Of a stretch of DNA of 34,849 bases, positions 28,858 through 34,849 are shown in pieces. The DNA comes from an uncultured Eubacteriales bacterium. Its GTDB lineage: Bacteria; Bacillota; Clostridia; Christensenellales; Aristaeellaceae. A program made the position numbers and the translations under genes. The DNA lies in NCBI GenBank assembly GCA_900542395.1, contig UQNM01000019.1, forward strand, positions 1-34,849, read 5' to 3'. The notes below the pieces were generated by a model. It was not told the DNA's origin. It saw only the letters and a list, made by a program, of their open reading frames with translations, and did no database searches. Position 1 is the stretch's first letter, and every line of letters starts with the position of its first letter.

Positions 28858-31737
28858 TTACTTGAACGTCGTCTGAACGACCACATTCACGCCGTTCACC
28901 TTGACGGCCTTCACCAGCGTTTCCGCCGTGTTGATCGCGTTCTGATGATCTCCATCCACGCGGTTCGTGCCGTGCGTCTTGGAATTGACGAAGTGCAGGC
29001 AGAACTGGCCTTCATAGCCGTTGTTGGTGATATCCTGCGCGCCGTGCGGCTGACCGTAGATCGAGCAGAGGAACTGACCCGCGCTCGTCGTAATCATCAT
29101 CGGGCGGCGCTTGTAGCTGATGGCGTTCGGCGTGGATACACCGTAGATTTCGCACAGCGTCGTCGTATCCGCAGAGGTCAGCGGCTCGGCGTCGATGTGG
29201 TTGCCGGTGGACTGAACGTGGATGTTCAGCGACTTGCCGGTGGTCAGATCCGTCAGCTTGATGGATGCGCCTCTGGCGATGCCCAGCGCCGTCGCGTTGG
29301 ACTTCATATAGCTCCAATCGAGCTTGTAGACCGTCGCGTTATACGTCGTGGTCGCGCTGCTCGAACCGGAATATGCCTTCTGAATCGCCGCGAGCGTCGC
29401 CGCGCCGCAAACGCCATCCGCCGTCAGGTTGTGGTCGCGCTGGAACGCGCGCACCGCGTCCTTCGTGTACCTGCCGTAGTGGCCGGTGATCTGTCTGTCG
29501 TAGTATTCCAGCGCCGTCAGCGCGGTCTGGATGTAGGTGACCGTCGAGCCGGTAGAGCCGATGGTGTAGCTGCTGCCCGTGCTGCCGCTGCCGCCGTTGT
29601 TCTTGATATACGCCTCAACCTCAGCGTCGGTCATCACCTTGGCGTAATCCTTGGTGATCCAGTAACCGGCCTTGGTCTGGAACCAGCCGTTCACCGTATC
29701 GACGTAGTAGAAGCAATCGCCGATGTTGGCCGTGCCCACGCGGTTCGCGCTGGTGCTCGGCTGATAGCGCAGGGAGACGTTGTTGCCCGTCACCTTGATC
29801 ATGCCGATGGTTTCCTGCTCGCCGGAGTTGGAATCATCGCCAAAGTCAGCCGCGGTGATGTTTTCCATCATGTCGCCGCGGATGTAGCCCTTATAGGTGT
29901 AGCCGCCCACGGTCACGGTCACGTAATACCACTTCACGCCGCTGACGGTGTAGACCTTGGAAATACGGAACTTCTGACCCTTTTGCAGGCTCGCCTTCGC
30001 GCTGGACGTGGTGGAGTAGGAAGAACGCAGATACACGTTGTCCTTCGTCGTGCGTCCGTAGGATTTATCGGTCGTCACGGTCGAGCCGCTGCTGGAGCCG
30101 CTGTCCGCGCTGCCGCCGGTGAGGGTGCGCAGCTTGTTGATCGTCGCCGGACCCGCAACGCCGTCCACCGTCAGCTTGTTGTCGTCTTGGAACTTGCGAA
30201 CCGCCTGCTTGGTCAGGCTGCCGAAGCTGCCGGTGACCGAGCCGTAGTAATAATTCAGCTTTTTGAGCATCGTCTGCAGCTCGGTGACGGCCGTGCCCTT
30301 GTCGCCCTCGCGCAGGGTCGTCGCCACGGTGCCGGGGCCGACGTCCACGCCCGCGTTCTTGAGCGCGCTGGTGATCGCGTTCAGCGTCGCCGTGCTGGCC
30401 ACGCCGTCCTGCGTCAAGCCCTTCGCCTTCTGGAATTTCTTGACGGCCTGCTGCGTCAGGTTGCCGTAGTGGCCGGTCACGTCGCCGTAGTAGTAGCCCA
30501 GCGTCGTCAGATTCTGCTGGAGCGCGCTGACGGCCGCGCCGGTCGAGCCGAGCTTCATGTTCGTGCTGCTGGAGCCGCTCGACGAGCCGCCCGCCTTGTC
30601 AACCGCCGCCGCAATCGCGTTGAGCGTCTTCGTGCCCGCGACGCCGTCCGCCGTCAGGCCCTTTGCCTTCTGGAAGGCCTTCACGGCCGCCTCGGTCTTC
30701 GCGCCGAAGTTGCCGGTGATTTCCGCATAGTAATAGCCGAGCTGCTTCAAATCCGTCTGAAGCTGGCTGACCTTCGTGCCCTGGCTGTTCAGCTTGAGCG
30801 TCGTGCCCGCGCTGCCGCCGGAAGCGGGCGTGCCGCCCTTGCGGGCAACCGCCGCCGCGATGGCGTTCAGGGTCTTGGTGCCCGCAACGCCGTCCGCCGT
30901 CAGGCCGTTTTCCTCCTGGAAGCGCCTCACAGCCGTCTCGGTCTTCGCGCCGAAATTGCCGGTGATCTCCGCCCAGTAATAGCCCAGCGTCGTCAGATCC
31001 TGCTGGAGGTTGCGAACGTCCGTGCCCTTGGAATTGAGCTTGAGGCCACTTGCGGAGGAACCCGAGCCGGAAGAGCTGCCGCCCTTCGCCTCGTAGGCCG
31101 CGTCAATCTTCGCGATGGTCTGCGGGCCGGCAATGCCGTCCGCCGTCAGGCCGTTCTTGCCCTGAAAGCTCTTGATGGCCGCCACGGTCTTCGGACCCGC
31201 GTTGCCGGTGATCTGGCCGTAGTAATAGCCCAGCGCCTTCAGCTCGGTCTGCACCTTGCTGACCGTCGCGCCGCTGGAATTTTCGCGGATATAGGTCGTA
31301 TCCGAATTGGCGGCGCTGGCCTTGCGCTCCGCCGCGGTGAACGTGCCGACCGCCTTGCTGGGCAGATTGCCGCTGCTCACCTTGAACTTCGACTTGGCCT
31401 GATCGGTGGAGAGCACCTTCACGTAGGTGTTGCGCCCGTCGCTTTGGCAGACCCAGCCCGTCGCGGTAGAACCGTCGCTGGCGCGGTATTTGACCTGAAC
31501 GAACGTGTTCGATCCGCTCGTCTTGGAAGACGTGATGTAAATGCACGCATCCTTCACGATGTTATCGATAATCGTCGCGTTGGTCGATGCGTTTTCGCGC
31601 ACGCGAACCTTGTCCTGTGTCTGGCCGTAGACCTTGCTGTAACTTGCGGCGCTCGCCACAGGCACGGCAAAGACCATCACCAGCACACACAGGATCGCCA
31701 GCAGCGCCGAGCGTTTGTTGATCCTGCCGTTTGTCAT
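28858..31737 (-). CDS. Large secreted protein with six peptidoglycan-binding repeats and SH3 domains
   Basis: 959 residues. A signal peptide (RSALLAILCVLVMVFAVPVA, cut near 31) is followed by an SH3-like domain (about 40-109). Five PG_binding_1 repeats follow (156-215, 233-296, 314-378, 395-458, 475-538), then two SH3-like domains (556-628, 644-703) and a sixth repeat (725-788). Each repeat has a GYYYGxITG-type turn and GLTADGVAGTKTL. The C-terminal 160 residues (795-959) form an unassigned domain with clustered His/Cys/Asp: GNHIDAEPL, YGQPHG, FCLHF, THGTNRVDGDH. Ser/Gly linkers join the parts. It should be exported and cling to the cell wall; the last domain may be catalytic. ATG 31737 has GAGGGGAT upstream. 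Confidence 0.88.
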   Translation of the reverse strand: MTNGRINKRSALLAILCVLVMVFAVPVASAASYSKVYGQTQDKVRVRENASTNATIIDNIVKDACIYITSSKTSGSNTFVQVKYRASDGSTATGWVCQSDGRNTYVKVLSTDQAKSKFKVSSGNLPSKAVGTFTAAERKASAANSDTTYIRENSSGATVSKVQTELKALGYYYGQITGNAGPKTVAAIKSFQGKNGLTADGIAGPQTIAKIDAAYEAKGGSSSGSGSSASGLKLNSKGTDVRNLQQDLTTLGYYWAEITGNFGAKTETAVRRFQEENGLTADGVAGTKTLNAIAAAVARKGGTPASGGSAGTTLKLNSQGTKVSQLQTDLKQLGYYYAEITGNFGAKTEAAVKAFQKAKGLTADGVAGTKTLNAIAAAVDKAGGSSSGSSSTNMKLGSTGAAVSALQQNLTTLGYYYGDVTGHYGNLTQQAVKKFQKAKGLTQDGVASTATLNAITSALKNAGVDVGPGTVATTLREGDKGTAVTELQTMLKKLNYYYGSVTGSFGSLTKQAVRKFQDDNKLTVDGVAGPATINKLRTLTGGSADSGSSSGSTVTTDKSYGRTTKDNVYLRSSYSTTSSAKASLQKGQKFRISKVYTVSGVKWYYVTVTVGGYTYKGYIRGDMMENITAADFGDDSNSGEQETIGMIKVTGNNVSLRYQPSTSANRVGTANIGDCFYYVDTVNGWFQTKAGYWITKDYAKVMTDAEVEAYIKNNGGSGSTGSSYTIGSTGSTVTYIQTALTALEYYDRQITGHYGRYTKDAVRAFQRDHNLTADGVCGAATLAAIQKAYSGSSSATTTYNATVYKLDWSYMKSNATALGIARGASIKLTDLTTGKSLNIHVQSTGNHIDAEPLTSADTTTLCEIYGVSTPNAISYKRRPMMITTSAGQFLCSIYGQPHGAQDITNNGYEGQFCLHFVNSKTHGTNRVDGDHQNAINTAETLVKAVKVNGVNVVVQTTFK

Positions 31738-31838
31738 GATGATATCCCCTCTTTCAAGCCCCGATTTGGGGCCAAGTTTTTTGGGATCGGGTCTTCCCCC
31801 AACCAGATACACCCATCCCTTTCTTACATTACGAGACA

Positions 31839-31867
31839 ATTTTATTACAATTCTGTTAATTTGTCAA
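31839..31867 (-). promoter_or_regulatory. Promoter of the cell-wall-binding protein gene
   Basis: On the minus strand TTGACA (31862-31867), a 17-base AT-rich spacer and TAAAAT (31839-31844). The -35 overlaps the last codons of the upstream sensor kinase gene (stop at 31864). Confidence 0.85.
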
Positions 31868-32865
31868 CTGTTTGCGTCCGATTTGTTTATGGAATTGTCA
31901 TCCTTTTTCGCGTTTTCTTCATAAATACCGGTATTTTCGTCCGACTGCGCCGTTTCGCCGTCGCCCAGCTTCAATCGCTTGCGCGGCACAAAGCCGGAGA
32001 ACACCGTGTCCCCGTCGCGTGAATCCACCGTGATCCGCCCGCCCAGCTCCGTAACCGTCTGATTGACAATGAAAAGCCCCATGCCCTGCCCCGTCCGCTT
32101 GGTGGTGAAACCCGGCTCGAAGATTTTGGCGCGCTGCTTTTCCGGGATGGCCGGCCCGTTGTTGCGCACGGAGAAGAACCAACTGCGCAGATCCTCGCCC
32201 AAAACCAGCTCGACCGTCGGCTTTTCGCCCTCGGGCAGTTGGGCGCTCGTCGCCGCGTCCAGCGCGTTGTCGATCAGGTTGGCCAGCACGCGGCAGATTT
32301 CCCACGCGGGCATCAGCGGGTCATCCCACTTCGCCGCGATGGAGAGCTTCAGCTCCGCGCCGCGCTGTCTCGCCTCGACCACCTTCGCCTGAATGAGCGC
32401 GTTGACCGCCGGGCAGGCCGTGCGCATCATGCGGCTGACGCGCTGCATGTCGCCGTAGAGCTTGTCCATATAGGTCATCGCCTCGCCCGGCTCGTTCATC
32501 TCAATCAGGCTGTAAACCACCTGAATGTGATTCATAAAGTCGTGCCGCTGGGCGCGCATCTCGCGGTTGAGGTCTTCGAGCTGTGAATACGCTTCCTCCA
32601 GCTCCTGCGTGCGGCGCACCATGCGCAGGCTGGTCAGCGACGCGCCGATATCCGTCAGCGCGCCCCAGCCGACGATGGTGAAGCACAGCAGCGACACCAT
32701 CCGCACGATGCTCTCCTCCACCCCGCCGAGCAGCATCCGCCGCACGAGCGTCAGCATCACGATTCCGGCGACAATCTCCAGCACGTTGATGGCGATGGAT
32801 ATCAGGGCGGCTTTTTTCACCTTGAGATGGTCGTGCATCTCTTCCTTGGTCAGATTGAATTTCAT
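31864..32865 (-). CDS. Orphan membrane sensor histidine kinase with Spo0B-type helical domain
   Basis: 333 residues. Two N-terminal spans (about 19-42 and 55-72) have a very short loop between, so it likely senses the membrane itself. The dimer/phosphoacceptor helix EMRAQRHDFMNHIQVVYSLI carries His108, as in Spo0B and CitA/AgrC-like kinases. A GHKL ATPase follows, with an N-box LANLIDNALDAA (about 194-205), a DG-like segment and GMGLFIVNQTVTELGGRI. The C-terminus is a polar tail rich in Asp and Asn. No response regulator gene lies beside it, so it is an orphan here. Downstream is the cell-wall-binding protein gene with its own promoter. The start MKFNLTKEEMHDH at 32865 is the only good one. 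Confidence 0.88.
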   Translation of the reverse strand: MKFNLTKEEMHDHLKVKKAALISIAINVLEIVAGIVMLTLVRRMLLGGVEESIVRMVSLLCFTIVGWGALTDIGASLTSLRMVRRTQELEEAYSQLEDLNREMRAQRHDFMNHIQVVYSLIEMNEPGEAMTYMDKLYGDMQRVSRMMRTACPAVNALIQAKVVEARQRGAELKLSIAAKWDDPLMPAWEICRVLANLIDNALDAATSAQLPEGEKPTVELVLGEDLRSWFFSVRNNGPAIPEKQRAKIFEPGFTTKRTGQGMGLFIVNQTVTELGGRITVDSRDGDTVFSGFVPRKRLKLGDGETAQSDENTGIYEENAKKDDNSINKSDANS

Positions 32866-32883
32866 GCTCTTTCCCTGTCAAAC

Positions 32884-32925
32884 AAAAATCCCATGCGATG
32901 CCTTTCGGTGACCGCACGGGATTTT
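32884..32925 (-). terminator. Intrinsic terminator of the nucleotidyltransferase gene
   Basis: AAAATCCCATGCG (32885-32897) and CGCACGGGATTTT (32913-32925) pair with one wobble, with a T-run following on the minus strand. It lies just before the sensor kinase gene. Confidence 0.85.
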
Positions 32926-32938
32926 CCATGTTCGCTGA

Positions 32939-33844
32939 TTACTCGTGAAGCGAAGCCGGATACACGCCGCCTTCGTGCAGCTTGCGGAGCTCCGCCTGCA
33001 CAAACGGCTTGTCCTCCTTATAGGTCACGCCAAACCACACGGCGTCGGTCGTGAGCATCGGCACGGTCAGTTCGCCCTCGTGCATCAGCTCGTCCACAAA
33101 CACCGGCAGCAGGCACTCGGCCTTGATCGCATCCGGCGCAAGCCCCTTGAGGAACGTCGCGAAATATTCCTCCAGCTTGCCGAAAATCCACGGGGTGAAG
33201 CCCCAGAAGTTCATGCTGACCGGCGCGAGGGGATCCAACAGCTCGCCCGGCTCGCCCGCGCCAATGTCGCGGATCTCGCCGTTTTCACAGAGCTTGATCT
33301 TGAGCGTCTCCACAACCTTGTCGAGGTTGCCGTTCACGGCGTGGCACACGCCGCGGGACACCGTGCCGTTTTTGGAAACGGTGTTTTGGAGCTGATAGCC
33401 CACCATGGTCGCCTCGCCCTCGGGCGCCAGCGTCTGCAATTTTTCATAGATCGTGCTGAACGCGGACACGCCGTAGTAGTCATCCGCGTTGATGACGGCA
33501 AACGGCTGATCGATGTAGTCGCGCGCCACAAGCACCGCGTGCACCGTGCCGAACGGCTTGGTGCGCTCCTCGGGAATATGATAGAAGGAAGGAACGCTGG
33601 AGAAATCCTGGAATGCGTAATCGACCTTCACCTTCTTGGCGATGCGGTCGCCGCAGATGGAAGCCAGCGTCTCCTTCATGCCCGGCTTGATGACAAAAAC
33701 AACCTTGTCAAAGCCTGCGCGAATCGCGTCATAGATGGAATACTCCATCAGGATTTCGCCATTCGGACCGAGACCGTCCACCTGCTTGTTGCCGCCGTAA
33801 CGGGAACCCATACCGGCCGCCATAATCAAAAGCGTAGCACCCAT
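32939..33844 (-). CDS. Sugar-phosphate-type nucleotidyltransferase
   Basis: 301 residues. The NTP_transferase fold joins an NTP to a sugar or other phosphate. The N-terminal LLIMAAGMGSRYGGNKQVDG is the glycine-rich nucleotide loop. The metal site is in FAVINADDYYG, and VSMNFWGFTPWIF is a family strand. The target is unknown; it lacks the exact G-x-G-T-R-x-x-P of GlmU and RfbA, so it belongs to a less studied clade. ATG 33844 has GGAGG 11 bases upstream. It is divergent from the flavodoxin-fold gene and has a strong promoter. Confidence 0.88.
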   Translation of the reverse strand: MGATLLIMAAGMGSRYGGNKQVDGLGPNGEILMEYSIYDAIRAGFDKVVFVIKPGMKETLASICGDRIAKKVKVDYAFQDFSSVPSFYHIPEERTKPFGTVHAVLVARDYIDQPFAVINADDYYGVSAFSTIYEKLQTLAPEGEATMVGYQLQNTVSKNGTVSRGVCHAVNGNLDKVVETLKIKLCENGEIRDIGAGEPGELLDPLAPVSMNFWGFTPWIFGKLEEYFATFLKGLAPDAIKAECLLPVFVDELMHEGELTVPMLTTDAVWFGVTYKEDKPFVQAELRKLHEGGVYPASLHE

Positions 33845-33886
33845 ATCCAAATATCCTCCTCGAATCATTTGATTGGTTTCGAGAAT

Positions 33887-33915
33887 ATTATACAAGATTT
33901 GGCGCTCACCTTCAA
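33887..33915 (-). promoter_or_regulatory. Promoter of the nucleotidyltransferase gene
   Basis: On the minus strand TTGAAG (33910-33915), a 17-base spacer and TATAAT (33887-33892), about 35 bases before the start codon. Confidence 0.8.
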
Positions 33916-33959
33916 GCCATATCCCTTAAATTCGCAAAACATTTGTCGCTCGCCGCCTC

Positions 33960-33988
33960 TTGCGGCCCGATTTGCAGGGATGTATAAT
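33960..33988 (+). promoter_or_regulatory. Promoter of the flavodoxin-fold reductase gene
   Basis: TTGCGG (33960-33965), a 17-base spacer and TATAAT (33983-33988). The ATG at 34016 follows GGGAGG. Confidence 0.78.
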
Positions 33989-34015
33989 GGAAAAAAACAT
34001 CGGGAGGAATGCGTC

Positions 34016-34648
34016 ATGAAGGTTCTTCTGCTCAACGGCAGCCCCAACGAACACGGCTGCACCTACACCGCGCTCTGCGAGGTCGCCCGCGCGCTCGAGG
34101 AGAGCGGCGTCGAAACGGAAACGCTGTGGATCGGCAACCGGGCGGTTCGCGGCTGCATCGGCTGCGGCGGCTGCGCCAAAAACGGCAGACGCCGCTGCGT
34201 CTTCGAGGATGATCTGGTCAATGCCGCGCTGGATCGGATGCAGGCCTGCGACGGTCTGGTGGTCGGCTCGCCGGTTCATTACGCGGCCGCGGGCGGCAGC
34301 ATCACCTCTTTTCTGGATCGCATGTTCTACGCCGGCGGCAGCCAGCTTCGCACGAAGGTCGGCGCGGCAGTTTGCAGCGCGCGCCGCGCGGGCACGACGT
34401 CCACGCTCGATCAGCTTTCCAAATACTTCACCATCTGCGGCATGCCGATTGCGCCCAGCCAGTATTGGCCGATGGTGCACGGAAACACGCCGGAAGACGT
34501 TCTCAAGGACGAGGAAGGCTTGCAGATCATGCGCATGTTGGGGAGAAATATGGCGTATATGATCCGCGCCTTTGCCCTTGCGCGCGAAAACGGGCTGCTT
34601 CCGCCCGAAATGGAGAAGCCGAAGAAGCGCACGAATTTCATCCGTTGA
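34016..34648 (+). CDS. Flavodoxin-fold NAD(P)H-dependent FMN reductase/oxidoreductase
   Basis: 210 residues. The family uses FMN to reduce quinones, flavin or metal ions. Visible are the FMN phosphate loop LLNGSPNEHGCTYTAL (5-20), the Cys-rich CIGCGGCAKNGRRRCVFEDD and the flavin-ring loop GSPVHYAAAGGSITSFLDRM. The Cys cluster is shared with iron-sulfur-flavoprotein-like members, but the compact Cys motif could also be a zinc or redox pair. ATG 34016 is chosen for GGGAGGAATGCGTC. A terminator follows at 34757. The gene is divergent from the nucleotidyltransferase and shares a 171-base region with it. Confidence 0.9.
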   Translation: MKVLLLNGSPNEHGCTYTALCEVARALEESGVETETLWIGNRAVRGCIGCGGCAKNGRRRCVFEDDLVNAALDRMQACDGLVVGSPVHYAAAGGSITSFLDRMFYAGGSQLRTKVGAAVCSARRAGTTSTLDQLSKYFTICGMPIAPSQYWPMVHGNTPEDVLKDEEGLQIMRMLGRNMAYMIRAFALARENGLLPPEMEKPKKRTNFIR

Positions 34649-34756
34649 CCGCCTCTATTCTATTAGACGTATGAAACGGCCAAAAAGTTTCGTGCGGCCG
34701 AAAATTTTTTCTGAATTTTTTTGACGGCGATTCGCGCGGCCGCTTTTTCGCAAAAT

Positions 34757-34799
34757 AAAGGCGCTTTCTTCCCGCTTGGGGAGGAAAGCGCCTTTGTTT
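34757..34799 (+). terminator. Terminator after the flavodoxin-fold gene
   Basis: AAAGGCGCTTTC (34757-34768) and GAAAGCGCCTTT (34784-34795) pair perfectly; inner TCCC/GGGA extends the stem, and GTTTT follows. Like the GNAT terminator, it is directly followed by the MITE-like element's left end. Confidence 0.87.
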
Positions 34800-34849
34800 T
34801 ATACTAATTCGCAGTTAAAATGCTTAACAGAGCGCATCAGATTTTTTGT
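34799..34849 (+). mobile_element. Truncated second copy of the MITE-like element at the window end
   Basis: 51 bases identical to 25751-25801, beginning TTATACTAATTC and reaching the last base. The remaining two thirds lie outside the window, so its full length is unknown here. Confidence 0.85.

Noticed and set aside
28633..32022. Very long plus-strand open frame opposite the cell-wall-binding protein gene
   Set aside because: It is the antisense of a gene with signal peptide, promoter, terminator and clear domains; long antisense frames are expected from GC-rich codon use. Its translation is a His/Arg/Ala-rich string without a domain.
34649..34756. Small gene after the flavodoxin-fold gene
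   Set aside because: Only short frames without ribosome sites; the stretch holds GC-rich hairpins (GGCC-type) and T-runs and nothing I can name.

Overview
The window looks like chromosomal DNA of an uncultured, GC-rich, low-copy-mobile-element member of the Clostridia (Firmicutes/Bacillota). This placement is inferred. It rests on the darA-holB-ricT gene order typical of Firmicutes, a T-box leader on alaS, a Spo0B-type histidine kinase, DUF975/CmpB and DUF2974 proteins common in gut Clostridia, and GGAGG-type ribosome binding sites with TTGACA/TATAAT promoters that nearly all have 17-bp spacers. No rRNA, tRNA, CRISPR array, transposase or phage gene was seen. I assign 31 intact protein genes plus one AraC fragment.

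Layout. 1-121 is the 3' part of an AraC-type gene that runs head-on into the 3' end of ricT through an abrupt hybrid junction. 42-2294 (minus) is darA-holB-ricT (c-di-AMP receptor, DNA polymerase III delta', RNA-maturation factor). 2433-5350 holds an M24 aminopeptidase P and a divergent LysR regulator. 5428-7056 (minus) is a complete tatB-tatA-tatC operon with extremely charged tails. 7226-12817 (minus) is a tight four-gene unit: DUF975-CmpB membrane protein, membrane-anchored metallophosphoesterase, amidohydrolase, and a two-headed PucR-type regulator. 12838-13226 is a non-coding repeat cluster. 13227-15984 (minus) has an M18 aminopeptidase and a DUF2974 lipase-like protein with a repetitive tail. 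16250-19255 (plus) is a cluster of two esterases and an ATP-grasp ligase. It is the best candidate here for an undescribed pathway.

The right half begins with a nested palindrome at 19266-19432, followed by an alanine-type aminotransferase (minus). A phosphonate-type ABC importer phnD-phnC-phnE-phnE (20820-24173, minus) comes next, then a metallo-beta-lactamase-fold gene and a GNAT gene (plus). A MITE-like inverted-repeat element (25752-25915) separates GNAT from a short-form alaS with its T-box leader (minus). Next are a hicAB toxin-antitoxin pair with an obvious operator, a large secreted peptidoglycan-binding/SH3 protein, an orphan sensor kinase, a nucleotidyltransferase (all minus) and a flavodoxin-fold reductase (plus). 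The last 51 bases are identical to the left end of the MITE-like element, so the window stops inside a second copy. That suggests a contig edge at a repeat.

Functional links. The Tat genes could export folded proteins, but I saw no twin-arginine substrate here. The aminopeptidases (M24, M18), the esterase/ATP-grasp cluster and the aminotransferase suggest peptide and amino-acid metabolism. The cell-wall-binding protein sits immediately downstream of the sensor kinase but has its own strong promoter inside the kinase gene end. Function statements for named families are established knowledge. Assignments of the clusters as pathways are inference.
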